A program made the position numbers and the translations under genes. Under the pieces are notes generated by a model, which ran no database searches, had not been told where the DNA came from, and saw only the letters and a list, made by a program, of their open reading frames with translations. A stretch of 64,000 nt of DNA, taken from Ideonella_A sakaiensis_A. Its GTDB lineage: Bacteria; Pseudomonadota; Gammaproteobacteria; Burkholderiales; Burkholderiaceae_C. The first letter of the stretch is position 1. The number at the start of each line of letters is the position of its first letter. This document shows positions 1 through 8,129 of this stretch, one piece after another. The DNA lies in the NCBI RefSeq assembly GCF_048320135.1, contig NZ_CP182947.1, positions 4,712,001 through 4,776,000 on the forward strand, written 5' to 3'.

Positions 1-582
1 GCCGACCTCGTGATGCACGCCGCGACCAAATACCTGAACGGACACTCCGATCTGATCGCCGGCGCGCTGGTGACGCGCAACGACGACGAGCACTGGCAGC
101 GGCTGCGCCGCATCCGCGCCCAGCTCGGCGGCACTCTCGGATCGTTCGAATCGTGGCTGCTGCTGCGCGGCATGCGCACGCTTTACCTGCGGGTGCATGC
201 GGCGTCGGCCGCGGCCCAACGCATCGCCGAACATTTCAACGGCCACCGGCGGGTTGCCGAAGTGCTTTATCCGGGCCTCGCCGAAGCCGCCGGGCACGCG
301 GTTGCCGCGCGGCAGATGCGCGGTGGCTTCGGCGGCATGTTGTCGTTGCGTGTGGCCGGCGGCGAGGCCGCAGCGATCGCGACCGCAGCGAAAGTCGGCT
401 TGTGGAAACGCGCGACATCACTCGGCGGCGTCGAAAGCCTGATCGAGCACCGGGCGAGCGTCGAAGGGGCCGGCAGCCCGGTCCCGGCCGACCTGTTGCG
501 CCTGTCGGTGGGTATAGAGCGGGTCGACGATCTGATCGACGACCTCGAGCAAGCCCTGGAGGCCGCTGCGCCGGTCGAATGA
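1..582 (+). CDS. PLP-dependent trans-sulfuration enzyme, C-terminal part (5' truncated by window)
   Basis: C-terminal part of a Cys/Met-metabolism PLP enzyme (cystathionine beta-lyase, cystathionine gamma-synthase or sulfhydrylase type). The frame is open to base 1, so the N-terminal half lies outside the window. The visible protein begins at the cofactor site: HAATKYLNGHSD carries the lysine expected to form the Schiff base with PLP, matching the family's SATKYLxGHSD. Near the end SLGGVESLIEHR and LLRLSVGIERVDDLIDDL match the family's C-terminal substrate and carboxylate-binding region. Family members act in the cytoplasm on cysteine, homocysteine or cystathionine. The residues that separate lyases from synthases are mostly outside the window, so the substrate is not assigned. 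Downstream, 72 bp separate it from an unrelated outer-membrane protein gene. Confidence 0.9.
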   Translation, partial: ADLVMHAATKYLNGHSDLIAGALVTRNDDEHWQRLRRIRAQLGGTLGSFESWLLLRGMRTLYLRVHAASAAAQRIAEHFNGHRRVAEVLYPGLAEAAGHAVAARQMRGGFGGMLSLRVAGGEAAAIATAAKVGLWKRATSLGGVESLIEHRASVEGAGSPVPADLLRLSVGIERVDDLIDDLEQALEAAAPVE

Positions 583-654
583 CGGCAGGCGGGAGTTCGC
601 CCCGGAATTTGCCGCGCCATGACCCGGCGCGGGCCAGCTGAAAAGGAACGTGAC

Positions 655-2229
655 GTGTTGCTGTCCAGACGCTTCGCCAATTTGTTCATTGCCGCCGGGA
701 TCGTGCTGGCTGCCGATCCTGTTCTGGCCGCCACCGGTGATTCCGGGCACGCGGCAAGCGGCAGGAGCGAGGCGACGGCGCCGGATTCGACGCTCACCGA
801 GGCGCCGGGTCTGGTGATGCTCGACTACCAGGTGATTCCGGTCCGCGGCGGTCCGTCGATCGACCTGATGGGTTTTCACCTGTTCAACAAGGTCAACGAC
901 TGGTTTTATCTCGGTGTCGGCGGACATGCGCCGTTGTTCCACGGCGAATATGGCGGCTTCATGGTGTTCGACGCGACCGCCCACGTCCAGCGGCGGATAT
1001 TCGGCGATTTTTTCGCCAATGCCGGGGTCTCGCTCGGCGGCGGCGGTGGCGGCAGAAGCGTTGCGCAAAGCGCCGTGCTGTCCGGCACCGGCGGATTCAT
1101 CAAGGCGTATGCCGGTGTCGGCCACCAGTTCAAGGATTTTTCGGTCGGCGCGAATCTGTCGCGGGTTCGCTTTACCGATTCGGCGATCAGCCACTCCCAG
1201 CTCAGCCTGTTTGTCCAGCTGCCGTTTTCATACACGATCGGCCCGTATCACCGCGGTGGTGAACGCCTCGAGGCGTCGGATCGCCGGGGCGTGCTCGGCA
1301 ATCGCGATGGTGGAGGCGAAACGATGTTGTCGCTTGGTCTCGACAACATGTTCCAGATCGATCCGCAAGGCACGAACAAGGGCGATATCAACAACATCGA
1401 TCTGCAGTATTCGCATTTCATCAACCGGCACGGCTACTGGTTCTTCAATGCCGGTGGCGGCTACCGCGGGCGCCCGCTGTACAACCAGGTTTTTGGTGGC
1501 CTCGGCTACCGGTATCCGGTGTCGCCGAGAGTCAATCTGTACGCTCAGCTCGGCATCGGTTCCGGCGGATATGCGCCGGAAATCATCGACACCGGCCCAG
1601 GGCTGCTGGTCTACCCGAAACTTGCTGCCGAGTACATGATCAACGACAACTTCGGCTTGTCGGCCTGGGGCGGATACCTGTGGGCACCGAAAGGGTCGTC
1701 GAAGAACTACACGCTCGGCGTCGGTCTGAACTACCACATCGATTACCGCGGGCGCGGTTCGCCGGCGGTTGGCGGCGGTGTGCTGCGCGCCTACCGCTTC
1801 AACCTGTTCCAGCAAACGGAATTCAACGTCGAATTCAGAGGCGATGCCCAGCCGGATATCAAGCTGCTGACCTTGCAGATCGACGGCGTGGTCAATGACC
1901 ACCTGTACATACCGGTGCAGGTCGGTGTCGCCTACAACCCCTATCTCAATTTCCCTGGCTATGGCGAAGTGCTGGCCGGCCTCGGCGTACAGACCCGGCA
2001 CAGCAAGAACGATGCGTTCCAGCTGTTCGGTCAGTTGCTGATCGGGGCCAATCCGCATGGCGGAGTGTTGAAAACCGGCATCGGCTTCCATTACGGCGTC
2101 AACGATCGGCTGGCGCTGCATGCGCTCGCCGGGCAGACCTTCGGCAGTCTGGGCGCCAAGGACAAGAAGTTTCGAGCGGACTACCTCGGCGTCGGCTTGA
2201 CCTATCGCTTTTCATCGCCGAACTGGTAG
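655..2229 (+). CDS. outer-membrane beta-barrel protein of unknown function with three internal repeats
   Basis: Not recognised as a named family. I chose the GTG at 655 because AAGGA lies 7 nt upstream (643-647) and it opens directly into a signal peptide (LLSRRFANLFIAAGIVLAADPVLA); an ATG at 619 in the same frame would hide this signal inside a charged leader. The mature protein of about 500 residues is rich in Gly, Tyr, Phe and Asn in alternating short strands, as in outer-membrane barrels, and ends in LGVGLTYRFSSPNW, an aromatic C-terminus. Three stretches resemble each other: an aromatic start, then GxGG or GVG turns, then a strand ending Y-x3-D (WFYLGVGG, YWFFNAGGGY and HLYIPVQVGV begin them). 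Porin, surface protein or adhesin cannot be told apart. It converges with the sensor kinase gene 31 bp downstream. Confidence 0.7.
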   Translation: MLLSRRFANLFIAAGIVLAADPVLAATGDSGHAASGRSEATAPDSTLTEAPGLVMLDYQVIPVRGGPSIDLMGFHLFNKVNDWFYLGVGGHAPLFHGEYGGFMVFDATAHVQRRIFGDFFANAGVSLGGGGGGRSVAQSAVLSGTGGFIKAYAGVGHQFKDFSVGANLSRVRFTDSAISHSQLSLFVQLPFSYTIGPYHRGGERLEASDRRGVLGNRDGGGETMLSLGLDNMFQIDPQGTNKGDINNIDLQYSHFINRHGYWFFNAGGGYRGRPLYNQVFGGLGYRYPVSPRVNLYAQLGIGSGGYAPEIIDTGPGLLVYPKLAAEYMINDNFGLSAWGGYLWAPKGSSKNYTLGVGLNYHIDYRGRGSPAVGGGVLRAYRFNLFQQTEFNVEFRGDAQPDIKLLTLQIDGVVNDHLYIPVQVGVAYNPYLNFPGYGEVLAGLGVQTRHSKNDAFQLFGQLLIGANPHGGVLKTGIGFHYGVNDRLALHALAGQTFGSLGAKDKKFRADYLGVGLTYRFSSPNW

Positions 2230-2260
2230 CAGTCCGCCGTCGCCGGCAGGCTGCCCCTCG

Positions 2261-4519
2261 CTAGCGGGCAAACTCGTCGATCTCGACGACGCAGCGGATG
2301 CCGCGCGGAATGCGTTGCTCCCAGCGGATGCGCCCGCCGAGCTGTTTGGCCCGCTTGCGCACGCCGCCGAGTCCGAGGCCATGGGCCCATTCGCCCGGCT
2401 TGCTGCCGCTTCCGTTGTCGCTGACTTCGAGCACCAGCCGGCCGGCCGCCAGCCGCAAGCCGACGTCGACCTGACTGGCCCGCGCGTGGGCAATTGCGTT
2501 GCTGACGAGTTCGCGCAGGATGCGCGTCAATGCCGACCACTGGACGACGCTGAGCGCAAAATCCTTGTCGATCTCGCACTGCCAGCGCAGATCGACGCCG
2601 GCGGCATCGAGGCGCTGGTGCAGGTCTGCCTTCCATTCGGCAGCCGCATGCGAAAACTGCTGATCGGGTGTCGACAAGCCCCGGGTCAGCGTTTTCAGGT
2701 CCTGCAGCGTATGCCGCACGTAGTCTTCCATCTCCGGATTGGTCGACTGGTACATCATCGTCAGCAGGCGTGCGCCGATGTCGTCGTGCAGATCCTGCGC
2801 GAGCCGCTGGCGCTCCTCGACCCGGCCATGCTCGACAGCGCGGTCAAATTCGACGGCGCGGCGCAGCTGCTCGACGATGCGGTCGGCCAGGCGTGCATCT
2901 TCGGCAATGAACAGCCGCCGCCCGCGCTGCGCAAATCGCAGCTTCACGGTGACGGCAGGCTGCTGAGCGCCCGCATCGAGGCTGACCGGCACCACCATCA
3001 TCGAGCCGCCGGCCTCGACCCTGGCCTGCGGCGCAGCGGCGGCATCGGTGCTGACTTCCAGCGGCTCGAACAAGTCCTTCAGCAGCTGCATCAGCAGTGC
3101 CGGCGCCCGCTCCGGACGCGCCTCGACTTCGCGGGCGATCCGGTACAGCTGCTCGAACATCCGCTCGGTCGACAAGCGACGCTGGCCGAGCAGGCGGTCG
3201 AGCAGCCAGTGGCGTGCGCTGGCATAGGCGGCGATCGCAACGAAGAAGGTCAGCGTGACCGAGCCGATCGGGCCGAATGCGAAGACACCGACCAGGATCA
3301 GGTCGAACATCGCGGCAAACGTGCTGACGCCGGCAACCAGCGCAAATTCGCGCAGTGCGGCACGCGAATGCGACAGGAACGGCAGCAGCAGCAGCAACGA
3401 ACTGAAGACCATCGTCCACAGCATCGGTCCGATCGCGTGGAAATGGACGCGCAGATTCGGCAGGCTCTCGGCCAGCGCCGCCAGCGCGCTGAGCATCAGC
3501 CAGGCCGACAGCGCCATCGCACCGACGGTGCGCAGCAGGATCGCATACGGATGGGCTTCGATGCGGTGAGACCAGGTGAGCAGCAGCAGGGCGACCGCGC
3601 CCATCGCCGCCACCACGATCTGGCTCCACCACCAGGCCTGTGGCAGCAGATTGGCGAGCAGCAGCACCGACAGCAGCAGCATGGCGGCCCAGGCTGCGCT
3701 GCTGATCCAGCGGGCCTGCGGCAAGCGCAGCGGGTGGATGGCGGTGGCGTGGACGACGGCAGCGCCGGTCGCGAGGTCGAAGATCGTGCGCCAGTCGGCG
3801 TCGAGTCGGGTCAATATCGGCGGAAAGCCCCATTGCAGCGCTGTTTCGACCGCAAGAAACGCCATGTTGCCGGCCTGGCACAACGCGATCAAGCCGTACA
3901 ACAGCGTATGCGGCTGCGGATTGGCGAGCACCACCGCGACGGCGACCAGCAGCAGCATCAGCACGACGCTGCAGGCAAGCCAGAAGACGATCGACAGGTC
4001 GCTGATCCGCGACGGGCCGGCTGCGACGGTGACGGCTTCGCCGTTGTCGAAGTGCAGCACCAGCTTGTCGTGCGAAAAGGCGCGGCGCAGGCGGTCGTGG
4101 ATCTGTTCGAGTTGCGCACGGGACTGGTCGTCGGTGGTCCAGCGTGGCGCCGCCTGCAGCGCATCGGCACTGTCGAACTGCAGCGTGTCGGTCGGCGTTT
4201 CGATCGAGCTCAGGCGGCGCCGCATCACGCGCTGCAATGCCGGGTCCGAGCTCGATACCAGCTCCAGCTGGGTTGCCGCATCGGCCCGCCAGCGCGCATC
4301 GATGCGCGGCTGCTCGGCCACCCAACCGGCCAGCAGCAGGATCGCGATGCAGGCCGCCAGCGCGGCCAGCGCCAGCAAACGCAGCCGCCAGCCCAGCCAC
4401 AGGGTGCCGGACGACGCCGCTCCTCGGCCAACCCACCCGGCAAAGCGGCCGGTTGATCGGCCTGTCGCCGCATCGACGCCGACCCGCGGCAAGCCGCTGT
4501 CAGACGATCGACTGGACAT
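2261..4519 (-). CDS. sensor histidine kinase with multi-pass membrane sensor (HisKA_3/NarX-type kinase core)
   Basis: Two-component sensor of 752 residues. The N-terminus has one membrane segment (about 45-70), a periplasmic-looking stretch to about 170, then eight or more further hydrophobic segments (about 175-430). A soluble part follows, with the dimerisation motif RLAQDLHDDIGARLLTM; the phospho-accepting histidine is near residue 578. The ATPase domain shows the N-box ELVSNAIAHARAS and the G-boxes SDNGSGS and HGLGLGGVRKRA. This is the HisKA_3 class that pairs with LuxR-type regulators, and such a regulator lies 23 bp upstream, so the two are probably cotranscribed. The sensor half recalls ComP-like polytopic sensors, but its ligand cannot be inferred. 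Position and sequence differ from the NarX at 59.8 kb. Confidence 0.88.
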   Translation of the reverse strand: MSSRSSDSGLPRVGVDAATGRSTGRFAGWVGRGAASSGTLWLGWRLRLLALAALAACIAILLLAGWVAEQPRIDARWRADAATQLELVSSSDPALQRVMRRRLSSIETPTDTLQFDSADALQAAPRWTTDDQSRAQLEQIHDRLRRAFSHDKLVLHFDNGEAVTVAAGPSRISDLSIVFWLACSVVLMLLLVAVAVVLANPQPHTLLYGLIALCQAGNMAFLAVETALQWGFPPILTRLDADWRTIFDLATGAAVVHATAIHPLRLPQARWISSAAWAAMLLLSVLLLANLLPQAWWWSQIVVAAMGAVALLLLTWSHRIEAHPYAILLRTVGAMALSAWLMLSALAALAESLPNLRVHFHAIGPMLWTMVFSSLLLLLPFLSHSRAALREFALVAGVSTFAAMFDLILVGVFAFGPIGSVTLTFFVAIAAYASARHWLLDRLLGQRRLSTERMFEQLYRIAREVEARPERAPALLMQLLKDLFEPLEVSTDAAAAPQARVEAGGSMMVVPVSLDAGAQQPAVTVKLRFAQRGRRLFIAEDARLADRIVEQLRRAVEFDRAVEHGRVEERQRLAQDLHDDIGARLLTMMYQSTNPEMEDYVRHTLQDLKTLTRGLSTPDQQFSHAAAEWKADLHQRLDAAGVDLRWQCEIDKDFALSVVQWSALTRILRELVSNAIAHARASQVDVGLRLAAGRLVLEVSDNGSGSKPGEWAHGLGLGGVRKRAKQLGGRIRWEQRIPRGIRCVVEIDEFAR

Positions 4520-4542
4520 CGCTGGCCGCGTTGCTCAAGCGC

Positions 4543-5271
4543 TCAGACCAGCCCCTGCTTGCTCGCCAGGACGGCGGCCTCGGCACGGCTGGAGACGTTG
4601 AGTTTCTTGTAGATCGACTTGATGTGATCGTTGACGGTGAACCACTTGATTCCCATCAGGTTCGCGATTTCCTTGATCGTGAAGCCCTTGCTGAGGTAGG
4701 TCAGCACCTCGCTTTCGCGCGGCGTCAGGCGCTCGTGGTCGAGCGGTGCGCTGCGGCCAGCGGACGGGGCGCGGCTGCTGACGAATGCCGAACCGCCGCT
4801 GGCCACATCGTCGGGACTGGCGTCACTGCGGAAATGGCTCAGCAGCCGGCGTGCGATCGCCGGCGACAGCGGGGGCTGGCCACGCACGATCTTCTGCAGT
4901 TCCTCGACCAGCACCTCGAAACGATCCTCCTTCAGCAGATAACCGTCGGCGCCGCATTGCAGCGTCGGAAACAGGTGCTCGTCGTCGGAGTAAAGCGTCG
5001 TCACGATCCGCGTCGCCGGATAACCGATCAATTCGGTCAGCAGTTCCATGCCGTTGCCATCGGGCAGTTCGAGGTCGAGCAGGATCAGCTTGTACGGGTC
5101 GTCGGGAACCGCGCTGCCGCCGTGAGCGGTCCAGCCGATGGCCTGCCGCGCCTCTCGCAGGTCGGCTGCCTCGCTGATCTTCAGTTCGTCGCTGAAACTT
5201 TCGCGGACGACCCGGGCCAGAAAGCTGCGGGCCACCGGGTTGTCCTCGACGATCAAAACCTTCACAGGCAT
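4543..5271 (-). CDS. LuxR/NarL-family response regulator
   Basis: Response regulator of 242 residues with an N-terminal receiver (KVLIVEDNPVARSFL, phospho-acceptor Asp in LILLDLELPDGNGMELL, later YLLKE) and a C-terminal helix-turn-helix (LTPRESEVLTYLSKGFTIKEIANLMGIKWFTVNDHI). A longer reading frame runs upstream to 5340, but on the minus strand GGAG sits 9 nt before the ATG at 5271, so that start is preferred; an ATG two codons earlier is too close. It precedes the polytopic histidine kinase by 23 bp and is its evident partner: the kinase would phosphorylate the aspartate and the HTH bind DNA as a dimer. A Ser/Ala-rich linker of about 40 residues separates the domains, longer than usual. The regulon is unknown. 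Confidence 0.92.
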   Translation of the reverse strand: MPVKVLIVEDNPVARSFLARVVRESFSDELKISEAADLREARQAIGWTAHGGSAVPDDPYKLILLDLELPDGNGMELLTELIGYPATRIVTTLYSDDEHLFPTLQCGADGYLLKEDRFEVLVEELQKIVRGQPPLSPAIARRLLSHFRSDASPDDVASGGSAFVSSRAPSAGRSAPLDHERLTPRESEVLTYLSKGFTIKEIANLMGIKWFTVNDHIKSIYKKLNVSSRAEAAVLASKQGLV

Positions 5272-5354
5272 CTGCATCGACTCCGCGTTCGGATCACGCA
5301 TCGTAGCAGGCAGAGCCGCGCGACGGTGGCCGCAATGCACCGCCCGATGCGGCT

Positions 5355-6332
5355 TCAGGCGTTGCTCAGCACCAGTTTTCCACGCACCTCGCGGCTGCCC
5401 ATCCGGGCAAATGCAGCAGGCAGTTCGGACATCGGCAGCACCCGGTCGATCACCGGCTTGATCTTGCCGGCGGCATACCAGCCGGCCAGTTCGGCGAGCG
5501 CTGCCGCACTGGCTTTCGGTTCGCGGCGCGCGAATTCTCCCCAGAAGACGCCGACCACGGACGCACCCTTCAGCAGGCTCAGGTTCAGCGGCAGGGCGGG
5601 AATGCTGCCCTGGGCAAAACCGACGACCAGATAACGGCCGCGCCAGCCGATCGAACGGAAAACCGGTTCGGCCAGGTCACCGCCAACCGGGTCGTAGACG
5701 ACGTCCGGACCCTTGCCGTCGGTCAGCCGCTTGATCTGTTCGCGCAGGTCGCCCTGGCTGTAGTCGATCGTCGCATCGGCGCCGAGCTGCTGGCAGAAAT
5801 CGCATTTTTCCTTGCTCGATGCGGCGGCGATCACGCGCGCGCCGACCGCCTTTGCGATCTGGATCGCGGCGGTGCCGACGCCGCCGGCCGCGCCGAGCAC
5901 CAGCACGGTTTCTCCGGCCCGCAAGGCCGCGCGGTCGACCAGCGCGTGGTGGCTGGTGCCATAGGTGCACATCAGCGCCGACGCATCGTTGAAATCCATG
6001 CCCTCGGGCAACGGCATCAGGCGCTCGGTGCGGGTGCAGGCATGGCTTGCAAAACCGCCGTGGCCGCCAAAACTCGCGACCGCATCGCCGACCTTGACGC
6101 TGCTGACGCCATCGCCGACGGCGTCGACGACGCCGGCGAACTCGGCTCCCGGCACAAACGGCAGTTCCGGCTTGACCTGGTACTTGTTCTGCACGATCAG
6201 CAGATCGGGAAAATTCAGGCTGGCCGCGCGGATGGCGATCCGCACTTCACCTGTTTTCGGTTCGGGCGTCGGCAGTTCCTTCCATTGAAGGGCTTGCGGG
6301 CCGATCGGGTTGTCGCATAACCAGGCGTGCAT
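5355..6332 (-). CDS. quinone oxidoreductase-like NADPH-dependent MDR enzyme
   Basis: Medium-chain dehydrogenase/reductase of the zinc-free quinone oxidoreductase branch, 325 residues. The N-terminal GroES-like fold shows LPFVPGAEFAGVVDAVGDGV, the cofactor fold has VLVLGAAGGVGTAAIQIAKA, and DVVYDPVGGD follows. No catalytic zinc ligands are evident. The family moves hydride from NADPH to quinones or alpha,beta-unsaturated carbonyls in the cytosol; the real substrate here is unknown. The ATG at 6332 is preceded by GAGGAGATCCC, a good ribosome site, so the longer frame to 6404 is not used. It is divergent from surE across 178 bp. Confidence 0.88.
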   Translation of the reverse strand: MHAWLCDNPIGPQALQWKELPTPEPKTGEVRIAIRAASLNFPDLLIVQNKYQVKPELPFVPGAEFAGVVDAVGDGVSSVKVGDAVASFGGHGGFASHACTRTERLMPLPEGMDFNDASALMCTYGTSHHALVDRAALRAGETVLVLGAAGGVGTAAIQIAKAVGARVIAAASSKEKCDFCQQLGADATIDYSQGDLREQIKRLTDGKGPDVVYDPVGGDLAEPVFRSIGWRGRYLVVGFAQGSIPALPLNLSLLKGASVVGVFWGEFARREPKASAAALAELAGWYAAGKIKPVIDRVLPMSELPAAFARMGSREVRGKLVLSNA

Positions 6333-6496
6333 GGGATCTCCTCGAGGTGGGGCGGGTGATTGCACCGACGGCGCAACGGCGAACGCGACCGGGGACCGGC
6401 TCACCGATGATAAGCAGCACCGCTGTCAGCCGGCGTCGCGGCGGCGACTCGTCCGCCCGCTCGCGCCAGGCGCACGAGCGGGATCGCGCGACTGCC

Positions 6497-6510
6497 TACA
6501 ATCGCCGCCG
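6497..6510 (+). promoter_or_regulatory. -10 element TACAAT immediately before surE
   Basis: TACAAT at 6497-6502 lies 8 nt before the surE ATG at 6511, so transcription from it would begin at or next to the start codon and give a leaderless or nearly leaderless mRNA. No purine-rich ribosome site precedes the ATG. The -35 position (about 6474-6479) is poor. The rest of the 178-bp gap to the divergent oxidoreductase shows no other clear signal. Confidence 0.45.
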
Positions 6511-7275
6511 ATGCGCATCCTGATCGCCAATGACGACGGTTACCTTGCCCCCGGTCTGGCCGCGCTGATCGAGGCATGCCAGGGGCTGGGCGATCTCGAT
6601 ATCGTCGCACCGGAGCAGAATGCGAGCGGCACGTCGAATTCGCTGACGCTGAATCGGCCGTTGTCGGTCCATACCGCGGGCAACGGCATCCGTTTCATCA
6701 ACGGCACACCGTCGGACTGCGTCCACATCGCGCTGACCGGCCTGCTCGAGCAGCGCCCCGACCTCGTCGTCTCCGGCATCAACCAGGGCGCCAACATGGG
6801 CGACGACACCTTGTATTCGGGCACGGTTGCCGCCGCGATGGAAGGATTCCTGTTCGGCATTCCGGCGATTGCGTTTTCGCAGGTAGCGAAGGGCTGGGTC
6901 GACCTCGACGCCGCCGCGCGCACGGCGCGGCGCATCCTGCAGTCCTTGCTGCCCGAAGTTACGGCCGCGCAACCTTGGCTGCTCAACGTCAACATTCCGA
7001 ACGATCCGGCATCCGACTCGATGCCGTGGCGGATCACCCGGCTCGGCCGGCGCCATGCCAGCGAGCCGGTGATCCGGCAGCAAAGCCCGCGCGGCGAGAC
7101 GATGTACTGGATCGGCCCGGCCGGCGACGCCCGCGAGGCCGGCGAAGGCACCGACTTCCACGCCACCGCCGAAGGCATCGTCTCGATCACGCCGCTGCAG
7201 GTCGACCTGACCGAACATGCCGGGCTCGGCCGCTGGCGTGACTGGCAGGCCGGTGCCGAACGGCCGGAACAATGA
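6511..7275 (+). CDS. surE: 5'/3'-nucleotidase SurE
   Basis: SurE, 254 residues, a metal-dependent phosphatase that hydrolyses nucleoside 5'- and 3'-monophosphates and short polyphosphates, linked to stationary-phase survival. MRILIANDDGYLAPGL carries the DD metal ligands. DIVAPEQNASGTSNSLT, the GTPSDCVHIAL region and VVSGINQGANMGDDTLYSGTV complete the SurE signature, with Asn and Asp/Ser ligands in the usual order. I chose the ATG at 6511 because the homologous protein begins exactly there, although the frame is open upstream. It heads a tight operon: its TGA overlaps the pcm ATG (ATGA). Confidence 0.97.
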   Translation: MRILIANDDGYLAPGLAALIEACQGLGDLDIVAPEQNASGTSNSLTLNRPLSVHTAGNGIRFINGTPSDCVHIALTGLLEQRPDLVVSGINQGANMGDDTLYSGTVAAAMEGFLFGIPAIAFSQVAKGWVDLDAAARTARRILQSLLPEVTAAQPWLLNVNIPNDPASDSMPWRITRLGRRHASEPVIRQQSPRGETMYWIGPAGDAREAGEGTDFHATAEGIVSITPLQVDLTEHAGLGRWRDWQAGAERPEQ

Positions 7276-8129
7276 CCGACAAACCGCCAGCCAGACGAGG
7301 CAGCTTTCCGCTGCGCCTCGATCAGCTCGGGCCGTCGCGCTCGGCGGCCGGCGACCCGGCGCGCAAGCCGGTTGCCGCCGCGGTGCGCACGGTGCTGCGT
7401 CCGCAGGCCTTGCTGCAGCATGCGGCCATGGTCGCTGCGCGGCCGAATCTGCCATCGGGCACCGGCCTCGATTCGGCCGGTGTGCGCCAGCGGATGGTCG
7501 ATCGGCTGCGCCGCGGCGGCCTGACCGACGAGCGGGTCTGCGACGCGTTGTCGCGGGTGCCACGGCATCTGTTCGTCGACAGCGCGCTGGTGCCGCAGGC
7601 CTACGAAGACACAAGCCTGCCGATCGGCCATGGCCAGACGATCTCGAAACCGTCGGTGGTTGCCCGGATGATCGGTCTGCTGTTCGGCGGGGCCAACGCC
7701 CATGCCGGCAACGGGCTCGGCAAGGTGCTCGAGATCGGCACCGGCTGCGGCTATCAGGCCGCGGTGCTCGCCGATTGCGCACGCCAGGTGATCTCGGTCG
7801 AGCGGGTTGGACCGTTGCACGACAAGGCGCGGGCCAACCTCGAGCCGCTGCGCGTCTGGCGCGACCGCATCCGCCTCGTCTATGGCGACGGCATGCTCGG
7901 CCATCCGCCGAATGCGCCGTATGACAGCATCATCGCGGCGGCCGGCGGCGACGCGCTGGCCGACGCCTGGCTCGAGCAACTGGCGATCGGCGGACGCCTG
8001 GTTGCGCCGGTTCAGGACTCCGCCGGCCGGCAGTCGCTGGTGGTCGTCGACCGTGACGACCGAGGCTGGCGGCGCAGCGTGCATGAAGGTGTGCACTTCG
8101 TCCCACTAAAATCCGGACTTGTCCGCTGA
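7272..8129 (+). CDS. pcm: protein-L-isoaspartate O-methyltransferase
   Basis: Cytosolic SAM-dependent repair enzyme that methylates isoaspartyl residues in aged proteins. The catalytic core starts near residue 70 (VRQRMVDRLRRGGL). It shows the substrate/SAM motifs LPIGHGQTISKPSVVARM and VLEIGTGCGYQAAVLA, then VISVER and the C-terminal IGGRLVAPV. At 285 residues it is about 70 longer than E. coli Pcm. The extra N-terminus (PLRLDQLGPSRSAAGDP then a VLRPQALLQHAAM stretch) is low-complexity and may be a lineage extension. The start overlaps the surE stop by 4 bp, implying translational coupling, and the stop overlaps the nlpD start by 1 bp. Confidence 0.96.
   Translation: MTDKPPARRGSFPLRLDQLGPSRSAAGDPARKPVAAAVRTVLRPQALLQHAAMVAARPNLPSGTGLDSAGVRQRMVDRLRRGGLTDERVCDALSRVPRHLFVDSALVPQAYEDTSLPIGHGQTISKPSVVARMIGLLFGGANAHAGNGLGKVLEIGTGCGYQAAVLADCARQVISVERVGPLHDKARANLEPLRVWRDRIRLVYGDGMLGHPPNAPYDSIIAAAGGDALADAWLEQLAIGGRLVAPVQDSAGRQSLVVVDRDDRGWRRSVHEGVHFVPLKSGLVR

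Noticed and set aside
2315..4456. 713-residue open frame opposite the sensor kinase
   Set aside because: Gln/Arg-rich shadow of a real histidine kinase with clear motifs on the minus strand.
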